A stretch of DNA of 64,000 bases from Campylobacter sp. MIT 99-7217 (GCF_006864365.1 NZ_QHLJ01000003.1:62001-126000), one strand, 5' to 3'; shown: positions 25,198-35,734, numbered from the stretch's first letter. Notes: generated by a model not told the origin, from the sequence alone. Numbers and translations are program-made.

Positions 25198-27732
25198 ATG
25201 GATGTAAGAAAAGAATTTTTAGAATTTTTTAAATCAAAAGGACATGAGATAACCCCATCAAGTCCTTTGGTTCCTGATGATGCGAGCTTACTTTTTACTA
25301 ATGCTGGAATGGTTCCTTTTAAAAGCATTTTTACAGGCGAGATCCCACGCCCAAATCCACCACGCAAAACAAGCTGTCAAACCTGCATAAGAGCAGGCGG
25401 AAAGCACAACGACCTTGATAATGTAGGATATACAGCACGCCATCATACCTTTTTTGAAATGCTTGGAAATTTTAGCTTTGGAGATTATTTTAAAAAAGAA
25501 GCCATAGCCTATGCTTGGGAGTTTGTAACAAGGATCTTAAAGCTTCCTAAAGAAAGACTTTATGTAACAGTTCATGAAAGCGATGATGAGGCATATGAAC
25601 TTTGGCAAGAACATATTCAAAAAGAACGCATTTATAAATTTGGCGACAAAGATAATTTTTGGCAAATGGGAGATACTGGCCCTTGTGGTCCTTGTAGTGA
25701 GATTTTTTATGATCAAGGAGAAAAGCATTTTAACTCAAGCGAGGATTATATGGGAGGAGATGGAGACCGCTTCCTTGAAATTTGGAATTTAGTCTTTATG
25801 CAGTATGAAAGAAGTTCTGATGGCAAGCTTAGCCCCTTACCAAAGCCAAGCATTGATACAGGAATGGGACTTGAAAGGGTTACTGCCATAAAAGAGGGTA
25901 AGCTTAGCAATTTTGACAGCTCCTTATTTATGCCTATTATAAATGAAATTTCAAAGCTTTGCGGCAAGGCTTATGAGTATGAAAGCGGGGCTAGTTTTAG
26001 AGTAATAGCAGATCATATAAGATCAAGCGTATTTTTACTAGCCCAAGGACTAAGCTTTGATAAGGAAGGGCGTGGTTATGTGCTAAGACGCATTTTAAGG
26101 CGTGCTTTAAGGCATGGCTATTTGCTGGGCTTTAAAGAAGCTTTTATGTATAAGCTTGTGGATATTGTTTGTAAGCTTATGGGAACTCATTATAGCTATT
26201 TAAATGAAAAAAAAGACTTTATTAAAGAGCAAATCAAGCTTGAAGAAGAAAGATTTTTAGCCACCATAGAAAGAGGGATAGAGCTTTTTAACGAAGAGCT
26301 TAAAAATACAAAGGAAATTTTTAGCGGAGAGCTTGCTTTTAAGCTTTATGATACCTATGGTTTTCCACTTGATCTAACAGCTGATATGCTTAGAGAAAAG
26401 GGCTTAGCTGTTGATGAGGCTAAATTTGATGAGCTGATGAGGGAGCAAAAAATCCGCGCCAAGGCTTCTTGGAAGGGAAGCGGGGATAAGGAGCTTTTGG
26501 GCGATTTTAAAGCCTTGATTGAAGAATTTAAAGAAAATGAGTTCATAGGCTATGATAATTTTAGCTCTCATTCTAAAATACTAGCTCTTTTAGATGAGGA
26601 TTTTAAGCAAATCAAAGAGCTTAAAAGCGGACAAATAGGCTTTGTTATGCTTGATAAGACCCCCTTTTATGCCACAAGTGGAGGTCAGGTGGCTGATCTT
26701 GGGCTTATTAATAAGAGCGAGGTTTTAGATACGCAAAAAATTTATAATCTTAATCTATCAAAATTAAAGGCAAATGAGAATTTTAGCATAGCTGATAGGG
26801 TGGAAGCTAGGATTGATATAGAAAAAAGAAGGCAAACCACAAGCCATCACTCAGCCACTCATCTTTTACACCACGCCCTAAGAAAGATCTTAGGCTCTCA
26901 TATCACTCAGGCTGGAAGCTTGGTTGAGCCTGATAAGTTAAGATTTGATTTTACCCACCCAAAACCCCTAAGTGAAGAAGAGCTTGAAAAAATTGAAAAT
27001 ATGGTTAATGAAATGATTATTAATTCTTATGAAAAAAGGCTTGATATTATGGAACTTAACGAGGCTAAAAAAAGCGGAGCCCTTGCTCTTTTTAATGAAA
27101 AATATCAAGAAAAAGTCCGTGTCATAAGCCTTGGAGAAAGCAAAGAGCTTTGTGGGGGAACTCATGTAAAAAACACAGCTCAAATAGGAAGCTTTTATAT
27201 AGTTAAAGAAAGCGGGGTAAGTGCTGGGGTAAGACGCATAGAAGCAGTTGCGAGTAAGGCAGCACTAAATTATGCTAAAAATTTAAATAAAGAGCTTTTA
27301 AGCTTAAAAAATGAGCTTAAAACAAATGAGCCTTTAAATGCTCTTAAAAGGCTTAAAAATGAGCTTTTAAGCTTAAAAAATGAGCTTAAAAATCAAAGCA
27401 AACAAGAGCTTCAAAGCTTTGAAAAAAACGGCACTCAAATTTGCGTTCAAAGCCTTACAAATGGCGATATCAAGGCTATGATAGATGAGTTTAAAAATAA
27501 ATTTAACAAGGCTGTAATCTTACTCATTCAAAATAAAGATGGCAAGATAAGCCTTGCAGCAGGCGTTAAAAACGCAAGCTTAAAGGCTGGAAGCTTGGTT
27601 AAAGAAGCAGCTCAAATTCTTGGCGGAAATGGAGGGGGAAGAGATGATTTTGCCACCGCTGGAGGAAAAGATGCAAGCAAGATTGAAGAAGCTTTAAAAA
27701 GGGCTCTTTCAAGCATACAAAAGGAGCTTTAA
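25198..27732 (+). CDS. alaS: AlaS, alanyl-tRNA synthetase
   Basis: It charges tRNA-Ala. The 844-residue protein has the class II aminoacylation part at the N-terminus ([47 protein letters not shown]), the editing-domain zinc site [13 protein letters not shown] (near 549-561) and [13 protein letters not shown] (near 651), and the C-terminal domain ending [17 protein letters not shown]. Between editing and C-terminal domains a 23-residue stretch is partly duplicated. An AGGAA ribosome site lies 5 bases before the ATG. Its stop overlaps maf (TAATG). Confidence 0.97.
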   Translation: MDVRKEFLEFFKSKGHEITPSSPLVPDDASLLFTNAGMVPFKSIFTGEIPRPNPPRKTSCQTCIRAGGKHNDLDNVGYTARHHTFFEMLGNFSFGDYFKKEAIAYAWEFVTRILKLPKERLYVTVHESDDEAYELWQEHIQKERIYKFGDKDNFWQMGDTGPCGPCSEIFYDQGEKHFNSSEDYMGGDGDRFLEIWNLVFMQYERSSDGKLSPLPKPSIDTGMGLERVTAIKEGKLSNFDSSLFMPIINEISKLCGKAYEYESGASFRVIADHIRSSVFLLAQGLSFDKEGRGYVLRRILRRALRHGYLLGFKEAFMYKLVDIVCKLMGTHYSYLNEKKDFIKEQIKLEEERFLATIERGIELFNEELKNTKEIFSGELAFKLYDTYGFPLDLTADMLREKGLAVDEAKFDELMREQKIRAKASWKGSGDKELLGDFKALIEEFKENEFIGYDNFSSHSKILALLDEDFKQIKELKSGQIGFVMLDKTPFYATSGGQVADLGLINKSEVLDTQKIYNLNLSKLKANENFSIADRVEARIDIEKRRQTTSHHSATHLLHHALRKILGSHITQAGSLVEPDKLRFDFTHPKPLSEEELEKIENMVNEMIINSYEKRLDIMELNEAKKSGALALFNEKYQEKVRVISLGESKELCGGTHVKNTAQIGSFYIVKESGVSAGVRRIEAVASKAALNYAKNLNKELLSLKNELKTNEPLNALKRLKNELLSLKNELKNQSKQELQSFEKNGTQICVQSLTNGDIKAMIDEFKNKFNKAVILLIQNKDGKISLAAGVKNASLKAGSLVKEAAQILGGNGGGRDDFATAGGKDASKIEEALKRALSSIQKEL
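27292..27391 (+). repeat. 31-base direct repeat inside alaS
   Basis: The 31 bases at 27292-27322 recur exactly at 27361-27391, 69 bases (23 codons) later and in frame. Both encode [10 protein letters not shown]. It looks like a recent in-frame duplication in the coiled-coil linker before the C-terminal domain. Confidence 0.85.
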
Positions 27733-28280
27733 TGCTTTATCTTGCCTCAAGTTCTAGCTCAAGAGCAAAACTTCTTGAAAAAGCCCATATAAACTTCAAA
27801 CAAATAGAGCTTGACTATGATGAAAGTGCTGTTGATATAAATTTAGAACCACAAATTTATGTTCAAAGAGTTCTTTTAGAAAAAGAAAGGCAATTTTATG
27901 ATAAATTCAACACCTTTGAAGAAAAGGTGCTTTTTGTTGATAGTATCGTGAGCATTCAAAATAAGGTTTTTACAAAGGCTAAAACCAAAGAAGAAGCTCT
28001 TTATATGCTTGAACTTCAAAGCGGACGAAGTGTTTGCATACTTTCAGCAATGATTTTAAGCACAAAAAACTTTAAGCTTATCAGTCTTTCTAAGGCTGAT
28101 TTAGAATTTAAACCCTTTGACACAGAAAAGATGAAAGCTTACATACAAAATGGAAATTTTAAAGGAAAAGCTGGTGCTGTAGAGTGCGAGGGCTTTCATA
28201 AAGAATACATAAAAGAGCTTAAGGGTGATCTAAGCATAGCCTTAGGGCTTGATATACCAACTTTAAAGGCTTATTTATGA
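27732..28280 (+). CDS. maf: Maf family nucleotide pyrophosphatase
   Basis: Maf proteins hydrolyse non-canonical nucleoside triphosphates and are linked to septum arrest. The 182-residue protein opens LYLASSSSSRAKLLEKA, the family signature S-x-S-x-R-xx-LL. It lacks the classical DTxV form; VLFVDSIVSIQNKV (near 65-78) seems to occupy that place with Asp conserved. GKAGAVECEG near 152 corresponds to the usual GKAGgyaiqG. It sits between alaS and a class A penicillin-binding protein with overlapping ends. Not related to the flagellar Maf proteins. Confidence 0.85.
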   Translation: MLYLASSSSSRAKLLEKAHINFKQIELDYDESAVDINLEPQIYVQRVLLEKERQFYDKFNTFEEKVLFVDSIVSIQNKVFTKAKTKEEALYMLELQSGRSVCILSAMILSTKNFKLISLSKADLEFKPFDTEKMKAYIQNGNFKGKAGAVECEGFHKEYIKELKGDLSIALGLDIPTLKAYL

Positions 28281-30205
28281 GAATTTTAAAATTTCTTCTT
28301 TCTTTATTTTTGCTCTGTATAATTTCTGGGATTATTTACGCTATATATTTATTCTCAAATTCTGGTGTACAAAATTACACCTTCAAAGAATTTAAACCAC
28401 CCTTAAGCACACAACTTTTCGATAGGAATGGGAATTTAGTTGCCAATATTTTTGATAAAGAACACCGCTTTTATGTAGAATACGAAGATATACCTCCTCG
28501 TGTCATCGAAGCTTTAGTAGCTATTGAAGATACAGCTTTTTTTGAACATAATGGCGTTAATGTTGATGCTATTGCTAGAGCTGTTGTAAAAATGATCCAA
28601 GCAGGACATGCCGTTGAAGGTGCTTCTACACTTACTCAACAACTTATTAAAAATACAGAATTAAGCCCAGAAAAAACTCTATCAAGAAAGATCAAAGAAG
28701 CTTTACTTGCCTATGAAATCGAACTCAAACTCACTAAGGAAGAAATTTTAGAAAGATATTTAAATCATATCTTTTTTGGGCATGGGTATTATGGGATCAA
28801 AACAGCTTCTTTGGGATATTTTCGAAAAGAATTAAGCGAACTTAGCTTAAAAGAAATCGCTATCTTAGTAGGGCTTCCAAAAGCACCAAGTAGTTATGAT
28901 CCAACAAGAAATTTAAACTTATCGCTTTCAAGAGCAAATGCTGTGATTCAAAGAATGTATAATATAGGCTGGATTAATGAAGATGAATACCGCAAAAGTA
29001 TGGCTGAAGTGCCTATCATTTATGATGATACACTTACAAAAAATGCCGCTCCTTATGTTGTCGATGAAGTTATTAAGCGTTTAGAGCCTATACTACCTGA
29101 TCTTAAAACCGCTGGGTATAAGATTGATTTGAGCATAGATTTGGATATTCAAGATATGGCTCAAAATGCACTAAAATTTGGCTATGATGAGATTGTTAAA
29201 AGAGATAAAGATGCTAATTTGAGTGTTTTAAATGGGGCTATGGTTGTCGTTGATCATCAAAATGGAGGTGTTTTGGCTCTTGTTGGTGGGGTTGATTATG
29301 CAAAAAGCAATTTTAACAGAGCCACTCAAAGCCAAAGACAACCCGGAAGCTCCTTTAAACCTTTTGTGTATCAAGCTGCCATTGATCTTGGCTATTCTCC
29401 AATGAGCGAAGTTGCTGATATTTCAAGAACTTTCCAAATTTCAGGAGGCAAATGGAAGCCTAAAAATTTCGATAGCTCTTTAAAAGGATTAGTTACTCTC
29501 AAAGACGCTCTTACACGCTCAAGAAACCTAGCTACCATAAATTTAACCCTAGATCTTGGTTTAGATGTGGTCTATTCAAAAATTACAAGTATGGGTTTTA
29601 GCGATAAAATACCAGCAAATTTATCTATAGTACTTGGAAGTTTTGGTATATCGCCTCTTGAGTATGCTAAATTTTTTACTTTTTTTGGAAATTATGGAAC
29701 GATTAGAGAGCCTATACTTATCAAAAATGTCAAAAATCAAGCCGATCAAATAATCTTGAAATTTGATTCAAATGAAACCAAAATCAGCGAACCAGAGCAA
29801 GTTTTCTTAACTCTTGATATGATGAGAAATGTTGTAAATAGGGGAACAGGTAGCAATGCTAGAGCTTGGGGCATTGAGGTTGCAGGAAAGACAGGAACAA
29901 GTAATGATAGCATAGATGCTTGGTTTGTTGGTATTACGCCTGAAATAGAAGCACTCATTTGGTATGGAAACGACAATAACAAACCCATGAAAGCCACAGA
30001 AGGAGGAGCAAGAACCTCAGCTCCTGTTTTTAGAGTTTTCATTACCGAATATGTTAAGAAATTTCCCCAAACAAAAAGATATTTTAGCGTTCCAAGTGGA
30101 GTAAAACAAGGAACTTATAATGGACAAAATGAATTCTATACGGATAAATCCCCTCTTCCGCAAAAAAGCATTCATGATATGGGAGCTGATGAACTTTTAT
30201 TTTAA
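28277..30205 (+). CDS. pbpA: Class A penicillin-binding protein 1A (glycosyltransferase/transpeptidase)
   Basis: This bifunctional murein synthase has 642 residues. A single membrane anchor (about 5-26) is followed by the GT51 domain with EDTAFFEHNGVN (near 88-99) and the GASTLTQQLIKN block (near 115), then the transpeptidase domain with QPGSSFKPF (near 355), where Ser and Lys are the SxxK pair, and AGKTGTSND (near 535) as KTG. It overlaps the maf stop as ATGA. The transcript ends at a hairpin shared with convergent clpB. Confidence 0.95.
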   Translation: MRILKFLLSLFLLCIISGIIYAIYLFSNSGVQNYTFKEFKPPLSTQLFDRNGNLVANIFDKEHRFYVEYEDIPPRVIEALVAIEDTAFFEHNGVNVDAIARAVVKMIQAGHAVEGASTLTQQLIKNTELSPEKTLSRKIKEALLAYEIELKLTKEEILERYLNHIFFGHGYYGIKTASLGYFRKELSELSLKEIAILVGLPKAPSSYDPTRNLNLSLSRANAVIQRMYNIGWINEDEYRKSMAEVPIIYDDTLTKNAAPYVVDEVIKRLEPILPDLKTAGYKIDLSIDLDIQDMAQNALKFGYDEIVKRDKDANLSVLNGAMVVVDHQNGGVLALVGGVDYAKSNFNRATQSQRQPGSSFKPFVYQAAIDLGYSPMSEVADISRTFQISGGKWKPKNFDSSLKGLVTLKDALTRSRNLATINLTLDLGLDVVYSKITSMGFSDKIPANLSIVLGSFGISPLEYAKFFTFFGNYGTIREPILIKNVKNQADQIILKFDSNETKISEPEQVFLTLDMMRNVVNRGTGSNARAWGIEVAGKTGTSNDSIDAWFVGITPEIEALIWYGNDNNKPMKATEGGARTSAPVFRVFITEYVKKFPQTKRYFSVPSGVKQGTYNGQNEFYTDKSPLPQKSIHDMGADELLF

Positions 30206-30219
30206 AAAGTAAATTTATA

Positions 30220-30244
30220 TGCGAAGAAAAAATATTTCTTCGCA
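30220..30244. terminator. Hairpin between convergent pbpA and clpB
   Basis: TGCGAAGAAA (30220-30229) and TTTCTTCGCA (30235-30244) form a perfect ten-pair stem around AAATA. It lies between two convergent stop codons (30205 and 30252). Flanking T runs are imperfect, so termination efficiency is uncertain. Confidence 0.55.
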
Positions 30245-30251
30245 AAAAATT

Positions 30252-32834
30252 TTAATGAACCGTATTTTTCTTAATAATGATATTTTCATCATCAGCATCG
30301 ATTAAAATATCATCATTCAAGCTTAGTTCATCACTTAAAATCATATCGCTAAGCTTATCTTCGATCATATCATAAATAGCCCTTTTAAGCGGTCTTGCTC
30401 CAAAGTCAGCATCAAAGCCCTCCTTGGCTATTAAAAGGGCTGCATTTTCGCTAAGCTCAGCTTTTATGCCCTTTTGTCCTAGATTTTTTTGCAAATCTTT
30501 AAAAAGAAGCTTCACGATTTCATAAGCTTCATCTTGTCCTAGAGGATTAAAGGTGATGATATCATCAAGGCGGTTTAAAAACTCTGGCTTAAAGAAATTT
30601 CTAAGCTCATTTTTTACAGCCTCATCTTGCTCTTTTCCCTTTAAATTCATAATCGCACTTGAGGCTATATTTGAAGTAAGGATAATGATAGTGTTTTTAA
30701 AATCCACTGTCACGCCCTTGCTATCAGTTGCCCTGCCATCATCTAAAATGCCCAAAAGCACATTAAAAACATCTTTGTGCGCCTTTTCCACCTCATCAAA
30801 CAAAAGCACGCTATAAGGCTTTCTTCTAACAGCTTCTGTTAGCTCTCCTCCTTCTTCATGCCCCACATAGCCTGGAGGTGCTCCTAAAAGCCTTGAAACA
30901 CTATGTTTTTCCATAAATTCGCTCATATCAAAGCGAATCATAGCCTTTTCATCATCAAACAAAAACTTAGCCAAAGCCTTAGCAGACTGGGTTTTTCCAA
31001 CCCCTGTTGGACCTAAAAACAAAAAGCTTCCTATAGGTTTATTTTCAGCATTTAACCCAGCCTTATTGCGTTTAATGGCTCTTGCTAAGGCACTTAAAGC
31101 CTTGTCTTGCCCTATAACGCTTTGTTTTAAATGCTTTTCAACCTCTAGGAATTTTTGCTTTTCACTTGTTAGCATTTTTTGAACGCTTATGCCTGTCCAT
31201 TTACTAAGGATTAAAGCCACTAAATCCTCATCAACTTCGTTCTTAAGCAAAACCCCATTTTCGCTCATCTTAGCCCATTTTTCATTAAGATTTAAAAGCT
31301 CTTTTTCAAGGGCTGGAATTGATCCATACTCAAGCTCGGCGGCCCTTTGAAACTCACCCTTGTTTTTAGCTAAAAGTGCTTCATTTTTAAGGCTATCAAT
31401 TTCTTTTTTCTTAGCACTTATAGTGTCAAAAACGCTTTTTTCATTTTCAAACTGCGAATTTAAAGCATTTTGCCTTTCTTTTAAATTTGCAAGTTCCTTG
31501 GCTATTTCTTCAAGTCTTGAGGCATTTTTATCATTTTTTTCCATTTTTAAAGCCTCATTTTCAACCTCTAAGCTTTCAATTTCCTTTCTAACCTTTCTTA
31601 AGGAGCTTGGCTCGCTTTCAATTTGCATTTTAAGCTCAGCCGCAGCCTCGTCAATTAAATCAATGGCCTTATCAGGCAAAAAGCGATCAGCTATATAACG
31701 CTTAGAAAGCTTAGCAGCAGCCACTAGCGCACTATCTGTTATACTTACATTGTGATGAATTTCAAGCTTTTCTTTAATGCCTCTTAGCATAGCCAAAGCC
31801 TCATTTACACTTGGCTCACTCACACTTACAGGCTGAAAACGGCGTTGCAAGGCGGCATCTTTTTCAAAATACTTGCGATATTCTTTAAGTGTTGTTGCTC
31901 CTATGGTGTGAAGCTCCCCTCTTGCTAAGGCTGGTTTTAAGATATTTGCAGCATCCATAGAACCCTCGCTTGCCCCAGCTCCAACTATGGTGTGAATTTC
32001 ATCTATAAACAAAATAATATTCGCATTTTTAATCACCTCATTCACCACAGCCTTAAGTCTATCCTCAAACTCGCCTCTGTATTTTGCCCCAGCTATTAAA
32101 GCACTCATATCAAGAGCGATAACGCGTTTATTTTGCAGGCTAGTAGGCACATCTTGTTTTACTATCCTTTGAGCTAGGGCCTCAACTATGGCTGTTTTAC
32201 CAACTCCGGGCTCTCCTAATAAAATGGGATTATTTTTGGTTTTGCGAATTAAAATTTGCATAAGACGGCTGATTTCTTCTTCTCTGCCAATGACTGGATC
32301 AAGCTTGCCCTCGTTTGCTTTTTGGGTTAGATCAATACCAAATTTATTAAGAGCGTCAAGGGTTTCATCGCTGGTTTTATTTTCTATTTTTTTGCCAGCC
32401 CTAAGAGCTTCAAGTTCTTTTTTAAAATCAAGCAAATTTAAAAACTTGCCCAAAATTTCTTTAATAACTCCCTCCTCGCTCGTACTTAAAAGCCAAGTAT
32501 CAACAGCTAAGAAATTATCGCCCTTGCTTGTCATCAAGGCTTTTGCCTTTTCAAGACTATCTATCATGTCCTTTGAAAAACGCAAATTTTCTCTATTTAT
32601 GGCTGAACTTGTAGGAAAACTCGCAATCTTGCTTTTGATTTCAAGTTCCAAAGCAGCATTTGAAAGGCTCATTTTGTTTAAAATTTGATTTAAAATGCTA
32701 GAACTATCAACACTTAAAGCCCAAAGTAAGTGCAAGGGCACAATCTCAGCATTTTTAGAATGAAGGGCTAAAGAAGCCGCACTTTCTAAATTTGAAAGCA
32801 TAGAATCTGTTAAAAAATCTTGTATATTTGCCAT
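30252..32834 (-). CDS. clpB: ClpB, AAA+ disaggregase
   Basis: ClpB rescues aggregated proteins with DnaK. The 860-residue length is normal. The order is an N-domain (1-145), first AAA+ module with Walker [15 protein letters not shown] (near 200) and [11 protein letters not shown], a coiled-coil middle domain (about 400-520), and second AAA+ module with [14 protein letters not shown] (near 602) and [15 protein letters not shown]. The start has an AAGGAT site. A consensus-like promoter and an HspR-type operator lie directly upstream, so heat-shock control is likely. Confidence 0.97.
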   Translation of the reverse strand: MANIQDFLTDSMLSNLESAASLALHSKNAEIVPLHLLWALSVDSSSILNQILNKMSLSNAALELEIKSKIASFPTSSAINRENLRFSKDMIDSLEKAKALMTSKGDNFLAVDTWLLSTSEEGVIKEILGKFLNLLDFKKELEALRAGKKIENKTSDETLDALNKFGIDLTQKANEGKLDPVIGREEEISRLMQILIRKTKNNPILLGEPGVGKTAIVEALAQRIVKQDVPTSLQNKRVIALDMSALIAGAKYRGEFEDRLKAVVNEVIKNANIILFIDEIHTIVGAGASEGSMDAANILKPALARGELHTIGATTLKEYRKYFEKDAALQRRFQPVSVSEPSVNEALAMLRGIKEKLEIHHNVSITDSALVAAAKLSKRYIADRFLPDKAIDLIDEAAAELKMQIESEPSSLRKVRKEIESLEVENEALKMEKNDKNASRLEEIAKELANLKERQNALNSQFENEKSVFDTISAKKKEIDSLKNEALLAKNKGEFQRAAELEYGSIPALEKELLNLNEKWAKMSENGVLLKNEVDEDLVALILSKWTGISVQKMLTSEKQKFLEVEKHLKQSVIGQDKALSALARAIKRNKAGLNAENKPIGSFLFLGPTGVGKTQSAKALAKFLFDDEKAMIRFDMSEFMEKHSVSRLLGAPPGYVGHEEGGELTEAVRRKPYSVLLFDEVEKAHKDVFNVLLGILDDGRATDSKGVTVDFKNTIIILTSNIASSAIMNLKGKEQDEAVKNELRNFFKPEFLNRLDDIITFNPLGQDEAYEIVKLLFKDLQKNLGQKGIKAELSENAALLIAKEGFDADFGARPLKRAIYDMIEDKLSDMILSDELSLNDDILIDADDENIIIKKNTVH

Positions 32835-32871
32835 ATCGAATCCTTTTTTACTATAAGTTTATATGGGTGCT

Positions 32872-32900
32872 ATTATATAACTTTAGTGAGTTAATGTCAA
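32872..32900 (-). promoter_or_regulatory. clpB promoter with consensus -35 and -10
   Basis: On the minus strand TTGACA (32895-32900) and TATAAT (32872-32877) are both perfect and separated by 17 bases. A canonical -35 is rare in Campylobacter, where sigma-70 promoters normally lack one. The -10 is 38 bases before the clpB ATG. Confidence 0.75.
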
Positions 32901-32901
32901 G
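32881..32901. promoter_or_regulatory. HAIR-like HspR operator of clpB
   Basis: Read on the plus strand, CTTTAGT, seven bases, then TGTCAAG matches the HspR-associated inverted repeat CTTGAGT-N7-ACTCAAG at 11 of 14 positions. It covers the -35 box and spacer, where a repressor would block RNA polymerase. HspR controls clpB in Campylobacter and Helicobacter relatives. Confidence 0.6.
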
Positions 32902-33042
32902 TTTTTTAAATAATTTTTTTAAATTTATTTTTGAATCCGTTCTAAATTTACTAAAAATAAGCTTTTATAAAAATTGATTGAATTATAAATTTAACGAAGA
33001 ATTTACAGAATTTTTAAGGAAGTTTTACTAAGCTTTTAAAAG

Positions 33043-33077
33043 GCTTAAATTTATCTACAATAAAATGAAATTTAAGC
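33043..33077. terminator. Weak AT-rich inverted repeat after znuA
   Basis: GCTTAAATTT (33043-33052) and AAATTTAAGC (33068-33077) are exact inverted copies just downstream of the znuA stop. The stem is almost entirely A-T and lacks a clean U run on the minus strand, so terminator function is doubtful. Confidence 0.25.
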
Positions 33078-33079
33078 TT

Positions 33080-33904
33080 TTAATTTTCACTTAAAATTTG
33101 CGCACTTTTTAGAAGCTCTTTATCCCAATTCCTACTTAAATGATCGATTTCCAGCACCTTTGCACCAATTTCTTTGGCTAAGGTTTTGGCTGCATTTTGA
33201 GGAAAACCTTTTTGCACAAAAATCGTTTTTACTGCCTCTTTCTTAGCTTTTTCAATAAGGGCTTTTAAATCCTTAATTTTAGGCTCTTTTCCCTCGATTT
33301 CAACCGGAATTTGCACCAAATTATATCTTAGGGCAAAATAAGTCCAACTTGGGTGATAAACGATAAATTTTTTGCCTTTTTTATCCTTTAAAAGCTCTAA
33401 AATTTCAGCGTTGAGACTATCAAGTTCTTTTTGAAATTCCTCTAAATTTGCCTCAAAAAACACCTTTTCTTGCGGATATTTAGCGCTTAAAGCGTCGGCT
33501 ATCGTTTGAGCCTGAGTTTTGACTAGGATAGGATCAAGCCAAATGTGTGGTTCATTTTCATGATGAGAATGTTCGTGTGAATGCCTTTCTTGAATGATTT
33601 TTACACCCCTTGTTAAATCTACGATCTCAAGATTTTTAAAAAGGCTCTTAAATTTATCAAGCATGATTTTTTCAAACTCAAGTCCTGTAGTAAAATAAAT
33701 ATCACTTTTTTCAAGCTTTGCCATGATTTCAGGCTTAAAATCCACATTATGCTCATCAGTATTTGGTGGCACGATGATATTAATTTCTAGCTTATCTTTA
33801 GCGATTTTTTCCACAAAAAAGGCTTGTGGAGGTATGGAAACGCTCACAATAGGCTTTGCAAAAAGGCTTAAAATAGAAAAAAATAATAAAAAAATACTTC
33901 TCAC
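33080..33904 (-). CDS. znuA: ZnuA-like zinc/manganese-binding ABC transporter periplasmic protein
   Basis: The 274-residue cluster A-I binding protein has a signal peptide (about 1-17) and likely metal ligands His52, His120 and His184 (in VYHPSWTYF). A histidine-rich loop at 108-120 is typical of zinc-type members. The start is a GTG at 33904 with an AAGGAT site. No permease or ATPase gene is adjacent: clpB is downstream and a CsoR-like repressor gene upstream. It therefore must rely on a ZnuBC pair elsewhere. In C. jejuni, as I recall, znuA sits beside its transporter genes. Confidence 0.88.
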   Translation of the reverse strand: MRSIFLLFFSILSLFAKPIVSVSIPPQAFFVEKIAKDKLEINIIVPPNTDEHNVDFKPEIMAKLEKSDIYFTTGLEFEKIMLDKFKSLFKNLEIVDLTRGVKIIQERHSHEHSHHENEPHIWLDPILVKTQAQTIADALSAKYPQEKVFFEANLEEFQKELDSLNAEILELLKDKKGKKFIVYHPSWTYFALRYNLVQIPVEIEGKEPKIKDLKALIEKAKKEAVKTIFVQKGFPQNAAKTLAKEIGAKVLEIDHLSRNWDKELLKSAQILSEN

Positions 33905-33942
33905 ACAAAAATCCTTAAAATATAATTAGGCAAAACATTGCA

Positions 33943-33948
33943 ACTATA
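33943..33948 (-). promoter_or_regulatory. Candidate -10 of znuA
   Basis: TATAGT on the minus strand, 39 bases before the znuA GTG, in the 93-base gap after the csoR-like gene. A short AAAAGAG/CTCTTTT inverted repeat overlapping the csoR-like stop (33977-33999) may separate the two transcripts. Confidence 0.3.
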
Positions 33949-33997
33949 CTACTTGAATGAAGTTTATGATTATATCAAAAGAGAGCTTAAAACTCTT

Positions 33998-34279
33998 TTA
34001 TTTCACAAACATATCAATAGCCTTATTTAACTCTTCTATCTTCTGTTCATCGCCTTCTTCAATAGCATGCAAAATACAATGGCTCAAATGCTCCTTAAGT
34101 ATACTTTTGCCAGTAGCATTAATCTCTCCACGCACAGCAGCAAGTTGTATTAGCACTTCAGCACAATCCTTCCCCTGCTCTATCATCTGTCTAACTCGCT
34201 CTAAGTGTCCTATGCTCTTACTTAAGCGATTAATCATTGCTCTATCGTGCCCTTTTGAATGTATGTGAGATTTTGACAT
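33998..34279 (-). CDS. CsoR/RcnR/FrmR-family metal- or formaldehyde-sensing repressor
   Basis: This 93-residue all-helical repressor shows Cys39, His64 and Cys68 with spacings of 25 and 4, the same as the copper(I) ligands Cys36/His61/Cys65 of CsoR. His5, His7 and His11 at the N-terminus could also bind metal, as in RcnR. VRGEINATGKSILKEHLSHC is the family core. An AAGGAAG site precedes the ATG. It is directly upstream of znuA on the same strand and divergent from ctpA; no copper exporter gene is nearby. Copper sensing is suggested but not certain. Confidence 0.85.
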   Translation of the reverse strand: MSKSHIHSKGHDRAMINRLSKSIGHLERVRQMIEQGKDCAEVLIQLAAVRGEINATGKSILKEHLSHCILHAIEEGDEQKIEELNKAIDMFVK

Positions 34280-34308
34280 AAATACGCTTCCTTATAAATA
34301 TATCAGAA

Positions 34309-34317
34309 ATTTTATCA
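34309..34317 (-). promoter_or_regulatory. Extended -10 promoter of the csoR-like gene
   Basis: TGATAAAAT on the minus strand (-10 at 34309-34314) lies 29 bases before the ATG. No GC-rich CsoR-type palindrome was found around it. Confidence 0.45.
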
Positions 34318-34381
34318 CAAAAATATTCGAATTTTTTAAGGATAAAAAATTTTTATTTATGAAATTTTAAACAAAATTTAA

Positions 34382-34387
34382 TAAAAT
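34382..34387 (+). promoter_or_regulatory. Candidate -10 of ctpA-purCSQ operon
   Basis: TAAAAT lies 27 bases before the ctpA TTG start in an AT-rich stretch. It matches TATAAT at five positions, but the surroundings make chance matches likely. Confidence 0.3.
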
Positions 34388-34414
34388 AAGATTTTTAAAT
34401 CAAAGGAGCTGAAC

Positions 34415-35734
34415 TTGAAAACAAAAAAGATTCTCATGAGCATACTTGGCTTTATAAGTGCCTTATCTTTATGCTTTTTACTTACAACAAATTCCTATGC
34501 AAAAACCGACAATTCAAAAAACGCACAAATCAACAAGCGTTTAGAAGCCTTAGATAAATATACTAAAACCCTTTCTATGGTGGAGCAGTTTTATGTCGAT
34601 GAGCAAAATATTACGGACCTAATCGATAAGTCGATTTCTGGTTTGCTTTCAAATTTAGACGCACACTCTTCTTTTATGAATGAAAAAGAATTTAAAGAGC
34701 TTAAAATTCAAACAAGTGGGGAATTTGGCGGACTTGGTATCACTATAGAGATGAAAGACGGAGCATTAACTGTTGTTGCGCCTATTGAGGGAACACCTGC
34801 TGATAAAGCTGGGATTAAATCAGGCGATGTTATCTTAAGAATAGATGGAGAATCAACCCTTAATCTAAGCCTCAATGAAGCTGTGGAAAAAATGCGAGGT
34901 AAGCCTAAAACTAAGGTCAATTTAACTATATTTAGAAAGGGAAATATACAGCCCTTTGATGTAAGTGTAACAAGGGATATTATCAAGGTTGATAGTGTTT
35001 ATGCTAAGATGATCGAAGATGAAGATATTCTATATCTTAGGGTTACAAATTTCAACGAAAAAGTAACTGCTGATGCAAGCAAATTCATCAAACAATACCC
35101 TGAAGTAAAGGGTATAGTTCTTGATCTTAGAAATAATCCGGGAGGTCTCTTAGATCAAGCCATAGGACTTACAAATTTATTCGTTGATAAGGGTGTGATT
35201 GTTTCTCAAAAAGGAAGAATTGAAGGCGAGGATAGAAGCTATGAAGCAAGTGCTAAAAAGAAAATTACAAAAGCTCCCCTTGTTGTTCTTGTCAATGGTG
35301 GAAGTGCTAGTGCTAGCGAGATCGTAAGTGGGGCTTTACAAGATCTTAAAAGAGCTATCATCATAGGAGAAAATACCTTTGGCAAGGGTAGTGTTCAAAA
35401 TATCGTGCCTATCAATAAAACTGAGGGTATAAGACTTACTATAGCAAGATATTATCTACCAAGTGGGAGAACTATACAAGCTGTGGGTGTAAAGCCTGAT
35501 ATAGAAGTTATGGCGGGCAAGATCAATGTGATTGATAATAATTTTAGCATTAAAGAAAGTGATTTGAAATTTCATCTTGAAGGGGAACTTCAAAAAATCG
35601 AACAAAGCAAGCCAAAAAGCTCAAAAGAGGATAAAAATCTCATAACAAAAACTCAAATCAACAACGACGCACAGCTAAAATCGGCTATTGATGCTGTAAA
35701 AATCCTCAATATTCAAGGTATAAAAAATGACTAA
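34415..35734 (+). CDS. ctpA: CtpA, carboxyl-terminal processing protease
   Basis: This periplasmic S41 serine protease has 439 residues. A signal or anchor helix (about 7-28) is followed by a PDZ domain (near 100-180, [34 protein letters not shown]) and a protease domain with catalytic Ser in [13 protein letters not shown] (near 297) and Lys in [12 protein letters not shown] (near 322-330). The start is TTG at 34415 with a perfect AAAGGAG site six bases upstream. It heads a unit with the purine genes; its stop overlaps purC by eight bases. Confidence 0.95.
   Translation: MKTKKILMSILGFISALSLCFLLTTNSYAKTDNSKNAQINKRLEALDKYTKTLSMVEQFYVDEQNITDLIDKSISGLLSNLDAHSSFMNEKEFKELKIQTSGEFGGLGITIEMKDGALTVVAPIEGTPADKAGIKSGDVILRIDGESTLNLSLNEAVEKMRGKPKTKVNLTIFRKGNIQPFDVSVTRDIIKVDSVYAKMIEDEDILYLRVTNFNEKVTADASKFIKQYPEVKGIVLDLRNNPGGLLDQAIGLTNLFVDKGVIVSQKGRIEGEDRSYEASAKKKITKAPLVVLVNGGSASASEIVSGALQDLKRAIIIGENTFGKGSVQNIVPINKTEGIRLTIARYYLPSGRTIQAVGVKPDIEVMAGKINVIDNNFSIKESDLKFHLEGELQKIEQSKPKSSKEDKNLITKTQINNDAQLKSAIDAVKILNIQGIKND

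Noticed and set aside
27732-28280. Reading the maf gene after alaS as a flagellar motility accessory factor
   Set aside because: Its sequence is the septum-type Maf nucleotide pyrophosphatase; the shared name is a coincidence. The flagellar-type Maf is the DUF115 gene at 43751-45598.
32188-32688. 166-codon plus-strand frame opposite clpB
   Set aside because: clpB is unambiguous over this stretch with ATPase motifs; the antisense frame is a codon-bias shadow rich in Ser and Leu.
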